Assembly (NCBI GenBank): GCA_903813345.2
Contig: CAIIXF020000005.1
Location: 186,001 to 250,000 of the forward strand
Length of the DNA stretch: 64,000 bases
Direction of reading: 5' to 3'
Source: Owenia fusiformis
Lineage: Eukaryota > Annelida > Polychaeta > Sabellida > Oweniidae
A program made the position numbers and the translations under genes. Shown one piece after another: positions 41,001 through 49,325 of this stretch (its first letter is position 1; each line of letters opens with the position of its first letter). The notes under the pieces were generated by a model that saw nothing but the letters and a program-made list of their open reading frames with translations, was not told the origin of the DNA and did no database searches.

Positions 41001-44000
41001 ACAATACAAGTTAAAAGATGAATATTATATATGTACTGACCTATATCGTATATGTACGATGTATGTATGTACTGACCTTAATGTCTGCAACCTTTTTTGA
41101 TACACTAAGTTGCAAGGGGGGTCATTTGGACCCCCTTCTGCGATTTTTTTATTACTTGTCTGATTTCAAAAATAAATCTTCCAAATTTGTTGACTTTTCT
41201 TGCAGGAATCGCCTAACCCATCCCCCCCCCCCTCCATCCATTTTGAACGATCACCGGGCGTGGTAGATAGATATACGTTCACTCATCCGTGCTTTTGCCA
41301 CATCAAACGCTACCTTTACAAGTGAGAGCGATTTCTGGACTGTACAACAAATTACCAATTTGAAACGGGGTAATATTACATATTTGTGTATGGAACTCTA
41401 TTTAGTTGGGCACTTGTAATACATCTCTTTTAAATAGTTTACAGATCCAATTAATACAATAACCAGCGAAGTGAACTGGTATTTGCCCTCGAATTCGCAT
41501 TCATCAAATATCGAGCTGGGAATTAGAATTGAAGACCACCTGCATATTTCCCATGGGTCTTAGCATAAGTGACTAACTTAGCTGTCTGACACGGATAATG
41601 GTCTACCCGAGGGGGAACCCGACTAAAGTCTTAGGATAAGTTTCCAATGATTTTTGTCAATCGATGTTTCAAATAAGGATTGAAGTATATGCCGTTTGTA
41701 TTCGCCTCAGTTGGAAGTTAGTTGAAATAACATATTTTCATCCAACGAGTTCGAGGTCATCAGCGGTTTGTTATGACACCGTAGCTGATCAACTTGAATG
41801 TTATGAAAAACGTAGTTGATGAAGTGCTAGAAATACTGTGGAAAGGAGTTTATGACTGTTCAAGTGCCTCAAATTGCGAAATATGTATCAGTCATATCAC
41901 TGCGCAATCTCAAATATCAAGCACTCTGGTTATTTTACTTACCCCTCTAAACGTGAATATATATGTACAGAATTTATATCATACTAAATGGTTATTTTTC
42001 ATATCGTTTATATTATTAACTTTGGGGAGTCTGTCGTATGTGGTTCTACTCGCCACACACCCCGCCATGTCGTATAAATATGTCATTCACTCTTTCTAAA
42101 CTAATAAACCTCGACAGATCAATCGACGGAATTAACATCCATATATTTTACGTTCTGGGTCAGTTCCCAGATTTATTTGCATCTGAAGAAAATATGCAAA
42201 ACAAAATGTCTCGTTCTTTAATATGATATCTTACATCAAATAGAGACATAATGCTCGACTTAGGCAGTCAATTTGGCGTGAATAAATTTAAACGCACTGT
42301 TCTAAAAGTACAGTAAATTGTTTTTAAAAGGTCCAATATGAAAACAGGCATTTATGTCGAGATGGTGTTTCTGGGGGAATCGGAGTTACATAGAGCCAAT
42401 GAGGGTTTAAACAATAAATTTAAATATAAATAAATATAAATAAGTTTAAAGACAATGGAATGAGGGTTTAAACAATACAGCATTAAAGACATAGATGGAG
42501 AAGAAACTGTGCAATCCGTCCAAAAAGTACGTTGGCAATATTAAAGACATAGATGGAGAAGAAACTGGTGCAATCCCTCCAAAAAGTACGTTGGCAATAT
42601 TAAAGACAATGCCGATTGTGAAAAATAGGTGCAATCCCTCCAAAAGTACGTTGGCAATATTAAAGACAATGCCGATTGTGAAAAATAGGTGCAATCCCTC
42701 CAAAAGTACGTTGGCAATATTAAAGACAATGCCGATTGTGAAAAATAGGTGCAATCCCTCCAAAAGTACGTTGGCAATATTAAAGACAATGCCGATTGAG
42801 AAAAATAGGTGCAATCCCTCCAAAAGTACGTTGGCAATATTAAAGACAATGCCGATTGTGAAAAATAGGTGCAATCCCTCCAAAAGTACGTTGGCAATAT
42901 TAAAGACAATGCCGATTGAGAAAAATAGGTACAATCCCTCCAAAAGTACGTTGGCAATATTAAAGACAATGCCGATTGTGAAAAATAGGTGCAATCCCTC
43001 CAAAAGTACGTTGGCAATATTAAAGACAATGCCGATTGAGAAAAATAGGTACAATTCCTCCAAAATTGATACCAGGTGGGTCATGAGCGATCAAAAATCA
43101 AAAAAGAAACTTTCCTTCCAAAGGTTTGAAAACACCATCTGTACTATTGTTAAAAATGTTTATGTTTTCTGAATTAAAAGAAATATTTTGTCATAAATTC
43201 GACTTGATGTAATCAAGACATTTTTTAACATAAACAGGCTATGAAATGGCAGACGGGGTTAGCAAACTTTTAAATGGGAGTGTACGCCTGGTTATTCTAG
43301 GAACTGTCACCTGACCTGACCTGACCTAATATCATCGACCCTAATTATTCGAATGTGTTTTGCATTACATGTTTTTTGCGCCTCAAATTCTCTCTGCTTC
43401 TTTTAGCATTCCTCATAACCAACTAACTACACTGTAACATGGTGAAGGCTACAACTTCTGTTTAGTCACTCATAGGCATGTGCCACAAATAACACACACG
43501 ATTTGGGTGATAGGTAGCAGATGCCTAATAACCATGGCGAGATCTATGCCTTCCATGAGAAGTAGCTAGACGTGGAGTAATTAATACATCCACAATATAC
43601 CAAAAACATTTTGAAACTTTGCAGTTGTATAAGATGCAAATTGCACAGCAATAAATTATACGCAGCCACTAAGACTTTTCAATCAACTTTTAGAATGAAT
43701 TACCAGCTTCTTAAAATCCCAAGCCTAATAGTTTGCCTGGAGAGATGACGGAGTCTGTTGTATCATTAAAAAGGTATAAAATATAAAATAGGTAATACGA
43801 TGATAGAAATATACGTAGAAATAGTCGGAAACTTGACTTAATTGTGATTTATGTCCTGTTAACAGCTCACAAATGCCAAGGTCACATTTACTATCTATGT
43901 CTTCATTAACGCCAACAGGTTTTTACTTGAACCACATCCTAGTAAGTAGTAGTGTTTAATACCTTTATATTGTGAAATAAAATGTGTTGATGAAACCAAA

Positions 44001-46106
44001 CGGACAAACGCTATGCTTTCTGTAATGGTAATACCATGGCATTTCTTCTCTCTCGATAAGAAAGTATGGAAAACAGAAGAGGTTTGGAAAATCAGAACAC
44101 ACGTATTATAAAAATCCACGTGTCTGTTTCACCACTGGGTTGATCAAATTCGTATTGCACTGTAGATTACTTTTTAAAATGCTTTCGGGGGATCCACTTT
44201 TCTCAAGCTCTGATGAAAGTGTTGAGGACAGATTAGAAACTGAAACAGCTCTCCAATGATTAAAATAAGGATATTGCTATTAAAGGTTGATAAGATTTGG
44301 AATGAAAGCTTTTAAACATCCTTTTATAAAGATCAATTCGTTACCCTTTGCATTCGTTCAACTTCGCTTCTTAAAAGAGAGTCTCGTCTTCAAACTAAAC
44401 TATGTGCTCTGGGTATCAAGCCATGAGTATTTTAATTAAAGAAATATACTGGGTGACACAAAATTGCAACCCTTTTATATTTTTAAATATCTTTCTCAAT
44501 AATGATGGAATTGTATCTGGGTAGATAAGAGTACCCAATGTTGGGCCACATTGACGAGAATTAAATATCATATTGTCCCGATCAGGACCAGTAATTTTCT
44601 CCAATTTAAATATTAATTTGTTTTTTGATTTTTAATAAAACTATATTCGTTTCAAAATCGTATATCTTTGTTATTGGATCAAAGGCAAAATCAAATCATA
44701 TCAACTTGTTTCCACGTCGTTTGGAAAATATTTTCCACGTCGTTTGCCAATATTTTCTACATAAGAACAACATAGCTCCCTATACCAACTATACTGGACA
44801 AAATAGAAGGCATCAATGATATTGTTTGGTAGAAATTCCTGGGAGATGAAAATTATTTTCGTGGGAGAAATTTTGAGAAGTAATATGTTTCGTCTAGTAC
44901 TTTAGTGTAAAGATCGTCGAGTTTCTTTTTTTAGTCATTATTTAAGTTATTTATGGTTTGCTTTCGTTATTATCAAATAACTTACATATCCCTCACTTGT
45001 ATAAAATGAAATAACCTTTGAAAATTTGGTTTTTAATCGTTTTGACAAGAGAACATGTTTGAGGTCCGCATGCCTAGACGGAAACTGTGAAAGATCTGAA
45101 TGACGCTGCACTCGAGATGTCCAATGAAAATGAATGTCCGAATTTCAGTTTCGTCTATTTTCACTTCAAAAGGATAAACTGCATGTATCTTAGAAAGAAT
45201 CTTAAATGGTAAAGATTTGAAAATGTTATATAATCGTTATTGAAAAAGTATGTATTTATCGTGATTTCTTACAAGTTTTAGTCAGTAGAATGCGCTGGCT
45301 TTAGATAATGGTAATATGCATAAATAGAAAACACCAATATAATAGACCTGGGTATTTGCATATACTTGTTCTCTAGGCCAACCAACTGATGATGGTGAGA
45401 ACCCAACGAATGAACTGTATCCTGGTTTTATGGAATTACTTACAAAAAAAATCTGATAAATGGCCGCGGTAAGGTCATGTGGCGATACAAAATAAACAAA
45501 ATATACCCAATCATAATAGTACTGTTAATGACGAGCATGGGTCGTTATTGGTGTATGGTATCGGTATAAAACGCCGCTGAAAAACATTTTATGAAGCTGC
45601 TCAGTATGACAATCACTCTGGTCAAACTGTGTCGGCAACAAGTCCTTGTGGTTTAAGACCTGCACCATCTGACTTCTTTATGGAAAAATGGTACCATGCA
45701 AATGACAAGTTACCAACACTGACACAAAAAATATGAAAATACACTTTATTAGAAACAGGTTGTTCTCACCTCCTCCATTTTTATAGCAAAGATATGGAAA
45801 GCGCCATATATTCCCAAGTCCAATTGCGTATCCAATGCAGGAAAGGACAAAATCTATCTTTCCAGTCCATTGTCCTCTCTTGGGAAGTCCCTCTTCTTCT
45901 GCTTCGCGGATCTTCTGCTCGGCTTCAATACTAGGGCCGTTCGTCATCGCTTCTACATCTCCTTGCCCAGGCATCCTGTTGCAGTTATCTGGCTTAGAGC
46001 CCTTCAAGTTGGTCGACTCGTAATAACGTATGTACTCTCTTTCATGCGATTCTGGGGTGGTGAGGGTTCCAATGTTATCTGATAACGGTTCCAAGCGATT
46101 TTCCAG
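13938..46106 (-). CDS. SLC6A1-like: SLC6 neurotransmitter transporter, GABA transporter GAT-1-like (15 coding exons)
   Basis: A plasma-membrane symporter that would take up a neurotransmitter (probably GABA) with Na+ and Cl-. Joined exons: 45974..45770, 24549..24418, 24152..23937, 23677..23569, 23441..23309, 22924..22790, 21165..21062, 19220..19096, 18916..18804, 18487..18356, 17818..17716, 15054..14954, 14696..14633, 14432..14314, 14057..13938. All introns are GT..AG, phases match, and the sum is 1911 bp (636 aa), the usual family size. Family marks: TM1 [17 protein letters not shown]3 LNIYYIV (Tyr140 of GAT-1), TM6 [20 protein letters not shown]8 GLDSQFCT. The Thr after FC matches GAT-1 Thr400, which is Cys in other GABA/taurine/betaine carriers, so GAT-1-like is favoured; the substrate is inferred. 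The frame stays open above the ATG to an acceptor-like TTTTAG at 46107, so an upstream coding exon is possible. The C-terminus TPL fits a class I PDZ ligand. Confidence 0.93.
14314..14432 (-). CDS. SLC6A1-like: SLC6 exon 14: TM12
   Basis: 119 bp, acceptor TTTTAG, donor GTAGGG. Encodes [20 protein letters not shown] then [19 protein letters not shown]. Reading through the donor would give a 30-residue alternative tail ending at about 14241; the spliced form joins a better C-terminal exon. Confidence 0.9.
14633..14696 (-). CDS. SLC6A1-like: SLC6 exon 13: end of TM11 and loop
   Basis: 64 bp, acceptor TTCCAG, donor GTGAGT, phases agree on both sides. Encodes [20 protein letters not shown] then K. 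The loop after TM11 differs from vertebrate GAT-1, as expected for this variable stretch. Confidence 0.88.
14954..15054 (-). CDS. SLC6A1-like: SLC6 exon 12: loop 5 and start of TM11
   Basis: 101 bp, acceptor CTTCAG, donor GTGAGT. Encodes [20 protein letters not shown] and [13 protein letters not shown]. Confidence 0.95.
15295..15790 (+). repeat. ~84-bp tandem repeat, 5-6 copies (intron 11)
   Basis: Copies share ACAAACTTCAACTTGGCCAA then ATGTCCAATGTTTGCCTT and GGAAGATCAnTCTnGTAG. They begin near 15341, 15425, 15505, 15592, 15672 and 15762. The array sits in the intron between exons 12 and 11 and runs directly into the inverted-repeat element at 15791. Confidence 0.8.
15791..16150. mobile_element. 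~360-bp MITE (intron 11)
   Basis: The left end ACAGGGTGACACAAA with ATGACACCCACCT is mirrored near 16120-16148 (AGGTGGGTGTCATTTGTGT). The ACAGGGTGnC-type end resembles other elements in this window (39855, 17041). Overlapping short frames on both strands are not genes. Confidence 0.6.
16151..17040. other. Intron 11 interior, nothing recognised
   Basis: Non-coding intron sequence of the SLC6 gene. Short frames (for example 16661-16849 minus and 16822-17010 plus) have no ATG-plus-domain support. Confidence 0.5.
17041..17292. mobile_element. 252-bp mariner-like MITE with TA flanks (intron 11)
   Basis: Ends TCGGGTGTCCCAAAA and its inverse, with TA directly outside both. The right end is doubled: a second inverted copy, TTTTTGGGACACCCG, lies just inside at 17258-17272. 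The TA target and GGGTGTCCCAAAA end point to the Tc1/mariner superfamily. No transposase inside. Confidence 0.75.
17716..17818 (-). CDS. SLC6A1-like: SLC6 exon 11: TM10
   Basis: 103 bp, acceptor TTTAAG, donor GTAAGC. Encodes [20 protein letters not shown] and [15 protein letters not shown]. The FDYYSASG motif caps the extracellular gate. Confidence 0.95.
18054..18276. mobile_element. ~223-bp near-perfect foldback (intron 10)
   Basis: Two arms of about 100 bp pair almost end to end. They run from GAACGCGCGnGGTAAGGTAC through GTTTCAGAAAGATC to ATATTT at the loop. It lies 80 bp from exon 10 in the short intron 10, so the transcript would carry a long hairpin close to a splice site. Confidence 0.75.
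18356..18487 (-). CDS. SLC6A1-like: SLC6 exon 10: end of TM8 and TM9
   Basis: 132 bp (44 codons), acceptor AAATAG, donor GTACGT. Starts [20 protein letters not shown] and ends [12 protein letters not shown]. The FCT Thr aligns with GAT-1 Thr400. Confidence 0.95.
18804..18916 (-). CDS. SLC6A1-like: SLC6 exon 9: loop 4 and TM8
   Basis: 113 bp, donor GTAAGA. Encodes [20 protein letters not shown] then TM8 to VGLDSQ, where the Asp-Ser pair belongs to the second sodium site. Confidence 0.95.
19096..19220 (-). CDS. SLC6A1-like: SLC6 exon 8: TM7
   Basis: 125 bp, acceptor TTCCAG, donor GTAAGT. Encodes [20 protein letters not shown] and [20 protein letters not shown]. The first ~46 bases of this exon with its acceptor have been copied many times into the intron upstream (19221-20960). 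I take this copy as the true exon because it alone continues into TM7 and a donor. Confidence 0.93.
19221..20960 (-). repeat. 61-bp array copied from the exon 8 splice acceptor (intron 7)
   Basis: About 28 copies. Read on the minus strand, each unit is the last ~15 bases of the intron (ATGCTGTTCCAG at its end) plus the first ~46 bases of exon 8 (AGATTCTATGATAGTGTC and on to AAGTATGTT). Each therefore brings an AG acceptor and codons for [16 protein letters not shown]. The seven copies at 20520-20945 are almost identical with exact 61-base spacing, so expansion there is recent; copies nearer the exon are more diverged. A non-repeat interruption lies at about 19395-19485. 61 is not a multiple of three, so successive copies differ in frame. 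Confidence 0.92.
21062..21165 (-). CDS. SLC6A1-like: SLC6 exon 7: TM6 with substrate-site loop
   Basis: 104 bp, acceptor TTTGCAG, donor [26 protein letters not shown] leads to [14 protein letters not shown]. The SYGLGLG turn is the unwound part of TM6 that contacts substrate and chloride in the family. Confidence 0.95.
21290..22280 (+). repeat. 32-bp minisatellite, about 30 copies (intron 6)
   Basis: The unit reads GGGTGACATACATTGGGAAC then ATAATAGTTAAT. A second variant has GATATACATTTGGAAC. The centre (21410-22020) is most uniform and the edges are degenerate. Non-coding. It ends next to the MITE at 22299. Confidence 0.9.
22299..22732. mobile_element. Foldback MITE, second copy of family A (intron 6)
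   Basis: Ends TACACTCCCTCCATAAGTTT and inverse; inner landmarks CATCCCATGTAAAC and ATTCAAACATAAATAGGCTTT match the 870-bp element at 11167-12036. This copy is about half the length and has internal deletions. It lies 57 bp from exon 6. Confidence 0.75.
22790..22924 (-). CDS. SLC6A1-like: SLC6 exon 6: TM5
   Basis: 135 bp, exactly 45 codons, donor GTAAGT. Encodes [20 protein letters not shown] and [17 protein letters not shown], the strongly conserved TM5 and loop 3. Confidence 0.95.
23309..23441 (-). CDS. SLC6A1-like: SLC6 exon 5: end of loop 2 and TM4
   Basis: 133 bp, donor GTAAGA. Encodes [20 protein letters not shown] and [21 protein letters not shown], matching TM4 of the GABA/taurine branch. 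Confidence 0.95.
23569..23677 (-). CDS. SLC6A1-like: SLC6 exon 4: extended extracellular loop 2
   Basis: 109 bp, acceptor TTTCAG, donor GTAAGT; its phases fit both neighbours exactly. It encodes a hydrophilic loop with sequons NHT, NLT, NSS and NHT and ends SPVREFWE, the family landmark before TM4. The 13-base word AAATCATACATCA occurs at both ends of the exon, hinting at an internal duplication. A shorter version starting at a TAG acceptor near 23605 is out of frame and was discarded. Confidence 0.9.
23937..24152 (-). CDS. SLC6A1-like: SLC6 exon 3: TM3 and start of extracellular loop 2
   Basis: 216 bp, acceptor TTTTAG, donor GTAACT. TM3 [19 protein letters not shown] is followed by [15 protein letters not shown] with the two Cys that form the conserved loop disulfide. 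Two N-glycosylation sequons (NCS, NST) follow. Confidence 0.95.
24418..24549 (-). CDS. SLC6A1-like: SLC6 exon 2: TM2
   Basis: 132 bp, acceptor TTTCAG, donor GTAAGG. Encodes [20 protein letters not shown] and [20 protein letters not shown], the TM2 and first intracellular loop signature of the family. It is preceded by the ~21-kb intron that holds the satellite. Confidence 0.95.
24550..25340. other. Start of the ~21-kb intron 1, nothing recognised
   Basis: Sequence just upstream of exon 2 in gene orientation. No domain-like frame and no clear repeat here. Confidence 0.5.
25360..25600 (+). pseudogene. LINE reverse transcriptase C-terminal remnant
   Basis: From about 25396 one plus-strand frame reads [14 protein letters not shown], a stop, then after a frameshift [17 protein letters not shown] and [12 protein letters not shown]. 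CxCGxxxEsxxHiLLxC is the Cys/His tail found after the reverse transcriptase domain of many non-LTR retrotransposons. The frame continues ([20 protein letters not shown]) straight into the first unit of the satellite at 25536. The rest of the element is missing. Confidence 0.65.
25536..35297 (+). repeat. 9.8-kb satellite of 53-bp units (about 184 copies)
   Basis: The consensus is TTACTCATTCAAATACCACC, then ATTCCAGTACTATTTAACTG and TAAGTTGTTAACC, 53 bases with single-base variants and occasional short deletions. The first unit coincides with the end of the LINE-derived frame at 25360-25600, which suggests the seed. Larger blocks are duplicated: variant units repeat with an offset of 2437 bases (28631 and 31068; 30121 and 32558) and of 1375 bases (32558 and 33933). 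The array lies in intron 1 of the SLC6 gene. There are no unique spacers, so it is not a CRISPR-like array. Confidence 0.97.
35298..35925. other. Intron sequence between satellite and LINE remnant
   Basis: AT-rich, no coding frame recognised. Confidence 0.5.
35926..36601 (+). pseudogene. Second LINE remnant, reverse transcriptase C-terminal region
   Basis: The plus-strand frame 36003-36515 (170 codons) contains [20 protein letters not shown] then [20 protein letters not shown] and LLYEC. The series YKxLHxxLATN, CTFCxxxPETIxHLLxEC is the standard post-RT region of L1/CR1-like elements. The same frame extends upstream as [17 protein letters not shown] but is broken by a TGA just before 36000. 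Near 36512 a one-base shift leads into [20 protein letters not shown], ending at TGA 36599-36601. The RT core is absent, so this is a 5'-truncated, decayed copy. Confidence 0.8.
37403..38028. mobile_element. ~626-bp inverted-repeat element, family member B
   Basis: The outer ends GCAAGTGATTTTA and its exact inverse bound it, and a second inverted pair around ACAATATGTnTTCTTnCAAG follows inside. The middle contains the TTTCCCATAGGGAAAACGCAT block, also present inverted in the element at 12233-12709. No coding. Confidence 0.6.
38029..39854. other. Intron interior; dispersed repeat at 38100-38160
   Basis: The segment with AAAATCACCTGAAAAGTGCT matches 8915-8985 in opposite orientation. A minus-strand frame of 121 codons (38938-39303) begins at a non-ATG codon and shows no recognisable domain; I do not call it. 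Confidence 0.45.
39855..40596. mobile_element. 742-bp element with ~190-bp inverted repeats and TA flanks
   Basis: The ends CAGGGTGTCCCAAAA (left) and, inverted, CAAGGTGTTTCAAAAG (right) each have TA outside. The arms keep pairing for roughly 190 bp (GTACnnnnTAATTTATGTATTG and so on). The TA target and GGTGTCCC end suggest a Tc1/mariner-type non-autonomous element. It resembles the end of the 252-bp element at 17041. Confidence 0.7.
40597..42475. other. Intron interior, no gene seen
   Basis: One element-like end (TACAGGGTGGGCGAAAAAAC at 40983) has no partner that I could find. There is a C10 tract near 41222. Short frames show no domain. Confidence 0.45.
42480..43080 (+). repeat. 60-bp minisatellite, about 10 copies, open in several frames
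   Basis: The unit TAAAGACAATGCCGATTGTG, AAAAATAGGTGCAATCCCTC, CAAAAGTACGTTGGCAATAT repeats with almost no change. Because 60 is a multiple of three and no frame has a stop, long frames appear on both strands (225 codons plus, 212 and 162 codons minus), each a 20-residue repeat such as [20 protein letters not shown]. Position inside an intron and openness in several frames argue that none is a protein. Confidence 0.9.
43081..45769. other. Intron 1, exon 1-proximal part, no gene seen
   Basis: Holds a short CCTGA run near 43310 and a duplicated TTTCCACGTCGTTTG at 44710-44745. A GGGTGACACAAAATTGCAAC end-like motif at 44453 lacks a visible partner. Confidence 0.45.
45770..46106 (-). CDS. SLC6A1-like: SLC6 exon 1: N-terminal tail and TM1
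   Basis: Ends KNGG plus one base at donor GTGAGA. TM1 carries the unwound GLGN of the substrate and sodium sites. From the ATG at 45974-45972 the tail is about 40 residues before TM1, as in GAT-1. The frame continues above it to TTTTAG at 46107, so this may instead be an internal exon whose start lies upstream. The often drawn start at 46094 is a TTG and is unlikely. Confidence 0.9.
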
Positions 46107-46185
46107 CTAAAATTACTGTCGTATTCTGCCAGTGGAGAGTTATTGTTTCTGTGTTTATGTATACTAACAATCTGTTCGCGCTTAC

Positions 46186-46209
46186 CGTAGGATCAGAGAC
46201 AACACTTGC
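46186..46209 (-). CDS. Possible 24-bp upstream microexon of the SLC6 gene
   Basis: Between an AAG acceptor and a good donor (GTAAGC) lie eight codons (ASVVSDPT) in phase 0 that would join in frame to the exon ending at 46106 across a 79-bp intron. An in-frame stop just above means no ATG belongs to it. It could equally be part of a non-coding first exon or chance. Confidence 0.25.
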
Positions 46210-48600
46210 CTTAAGTTTTTATGAAACCTATCTTTTTGCATGTTTTAACGGTAATTGACATTTACTGAACTAAACTTCAATAACCCAAAGTTGGGTAATT
46301 GTTTACTTCTGTGTAAACTCTGTTTACTTCACAAGTAGTGCCAAATGGTCGTATATGCAAGACTTTGATTTGATTCTTTTCCACAGTCAACTGCAAGAAA
46401 AACTCTTTAGTTGTTTATAACTCCTGGATGAATTCTCCAAGTAGTCCAGTGTAGAGATTATTTGCAGAGTCTAGGAATTCTCTTTTCCAGTTGCTTGTAA
46501 CCCAAGTTATCGTTCGACACCGGGGCTATCAAGAACCTGCCTTCAAACTAAATCACACACCACTAACTGTCAAAATTTTTTCAAAAATAAGCCGTCATAA
46601 TTCCCACCAGAAAAGTTGTCTTGCAACTTCAACGAAGCGATTGATTTACCGCAAAGCTTCTAAACGTACTGTGAGAGTTAAAAAATCTGCTGCAACTGTC
46701 TCGGTAATTAACGATTAATTTACTATCCATCAAACAACCGAACGTTGTGTTCTGTAACACTACCCTGTTCCAATCGCAGTTCTACATTCCCCAGGGTGTC
46801 AGCACGATGTTGAAATCAGAAAAAATATTTTGAAGACTATGTTATGATTGATCCATCCCATCAACTTTCATAATCATTTTTACGACGCAGTCTTTAACCG
46901 GATTGTTATTTCAAGCTGTACGTTGTCGGAGAGATTTGTCATACGAAAAGTAAGCTCAACGAGTACTTCCGATTTAGCTAGTACAGTCACATTTCAAAGG
47001 CACACACTCGTGTATTAAAGAATTAATTGTGTGCATACATCTTTTGTTGTAATTTATTCAACTTAAATAGCTGTCACATAATAACAAAAGCGATCCAAAG
47101 ACATATCTTTTTATAATAACCGTTTTATATTTCAGCACATAATGACATAGGATGCGACATTTGGGAATGTGTTTGATGTCATTTACGAGAACATGCGAAT
47201 TGGCAAGCGTTCACTTTGGAGTCACTAGAAAAACTTCATATTCGTTGATATGTGAAAACGATCTTCATGAAAATGTGCTTTTTATAATAAAAATACTGAG
47301 TGATGTGTATTAATAAAGAATGAGATCAAAGATGAAAAATGCAGAAATACATGAACTTTAATTTTATTATTACATGATTAACGAAGTTATATATATTAAA
47401 TTAAATTTCAAAAAAATTATGCACTCGATTTTAAGAAATTTTATGAAATACAGATAATAAATTTTACGCCTAATATCACGATATTTGACCCCCCCCCCCC
47501 CTCCATACCTACGTCATTAACTTTTCGTGATATTGCATTTATCTAAACAATACATTGTCGGGACTATTTACAACGCACCATTGGCCGCAGTAATTGGTCA
47601 CAGCATGTGCCTTAGAACTGTGAATTAGCTAATTACTACACTGACAAAAGTAGTAAGAGAACAAAGTGGATCAACTCACATTGAACTCATCAAATCGACA
47701 CTTGTCCAAATACCAGAGTAAAATGGGTTGGTGTTTGGTTCATATTTCATTTGACGATATCAGCATTTCTTGTACAGTGTGTATCGTGTATTGGTAAGTG
47801 ATTCCCGAAACAGGTCCTTCTTGGAGTAAAAGCGACCATTATGGAAACTGTAGATATCACTTGCGTCTAATATAGAACACTGAACATGTTCTAACAACAT
47901 CATTTTTACCACAATGGAAAATCGTTTTTGTTTCTCAAATTCATTTAAACGATCGCTATTGTTGATGCAATTCTACTAAGGGTTTGGTAGTTTCATCAAG
48001 GGTATATATGGGACAACACCCTAAAACATAAAACAACGCGATTATTGATATCATATCAAGAGAGTTAAGTGCAACTGATCTTATCAAACAATTTTCTCCT
48101 TATCATTAACTAAGCGGGTTTCTTGATTTGGTAGCCAGGCCCTGGAAAATTCGAAGAAGCTCTATTCCTTCCAATATTTACTTATTTAATGGTGATATAT
48201 TACATTTCTGACGCTTCCGCTCTAGAGATCTGTCCAGGTTATTAGATGCGTGTCAATTAAACGCTCGTTTTCTGTGATTCCTAACAGAGATATTTGATTT
48301 CGACAGCGTATTGATTAGCATAACCTAGCCCAGCTAAATGAGTAAGTGAACGTATCCTGGACGTTTACTTGGAATATTGGTTGCCAGCTGCTTCTTATAA
48401 TTTAAAAAGATTTTTTTCTTCAAAGGAGAGTTTTTTGATCAAACGATCGAGAGGAAAACAAATTCCATGCAGGGTCTTTAAGAATATCCATGTCAGCATT
48501 ACCACCTCGTGTTCCATAGTGTTGATGACCCAGATGCGAGTAGGTATTTACCATTTTCACCACCAGGCGGCTGACTCGGGGAAATAACATGACAGGTATA
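46210..48600. other. 5' flank of the SLC6 gene, no gene seen
   Basis: This should contain the promoter and any upstream exon of the transporter. I could not fix either: no TATA plus start context stands out. A C14 tract lies near 47489. Confidence 0.45.
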
Positions 48601-48739
48601 GAAAATTCCCCTGAACTTGAATATTCATCAGTTTTGGTGGTTCAATTTTCATATTACTCTTATGTATATAGTTGTGCAAATCAAATATGTCCAGTAAAAG
48701 AAAATATTAGCTACCCAATAGAAGGAAAGATATACAAGG

Positions 48740-48878
48740 GTTATGTACTGGGAGGTTTTGGATATGGGGTTTATCCAGAGGGAGATATGCATATCTACCT
48801 GAGGGACCGTAGGGACCGAAGGTAGATGTGCATATCTCACGAGGGATGAACCCCATATCCAAACCGACCGTACATAAC
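48740..48878. repeat. 139-bp imperfect palindrome beside a polypyrimidine tract
   Basis: GGTTATGTAC, GGTTTnGGATATGGGGTT and AGATATGCATATCTACCT pair with the right arm around a centre GGGACCGTAGGGACCG. A T/C-rich run (48903-49010, many TTTTTTC words) follows directly and produces Lys/Glu-rich chance frames on the minus strand. Confidence 0.65.
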
Positions 48879-49219
48879 TGCTTTATCCTATACCAAGAAG
48901 AGTTTTCTTTCAATTTTTTTTCAATTTTTTCACATTTTTCTAATTTTTTTAAATTTTTTCTATTTTTTCTATTTTTTCTTTTTTCTTTTTTTCTTTTTTC
49001 AATTTTTTTTAAGCGGGAAGATATGCCCTGGAGCGGGAGATATGGAGGTTCAGGATATGGAAACCTCAAAATCAGGATACGGGATATATCTTACCAACTT
49101 ATCTCCCTAAAACTGTACTTGGCATAGGATTATTCACTTTATGTGATTTTACAGCGTGTGGTCTATGGGGAATCTCCCCGACCTAGAAAATTAAATTTTC
49201 AAAGTTGATAAACCTACTT

Positions 49220-49325
49220 TAAAACCACATTTCTAGATGTAATTTTACATGTAGTTTTCAAATATGATATCAGTTTGGCTGTATATTGAATATTTAATAA
49301 TCAAGATTATTTCACTCGCATCTCG
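49220..49325 (+). repeat. Second copy of dispersed repeat at 10890
   Basis: Same landmarks and order as at 10890-10990, about as long, moderately diverged. Confidence 0.45.

Noticed and set aside
42495-43172. 225-codon plus-strand frame (and 212/162-codon minus-strand frames) as repeat proteins
   Set aside because: They arise from a 60-bp minisatellite without stops in several frames, inside an intron; no start context or domain supports a gene.
46070-46094. Start of the SLC6 protein at 46094
   Set aside because: The codon there is TTG; the first ATG in frame is 45974-45972, and the frame extends upstream to an acceptor-like site.
48707-49069. Lys/Glu-rich 120-codon minus-strand frame
   Set aside because: Translation of a T/C-rich low-complexity run joined to a palindrome.
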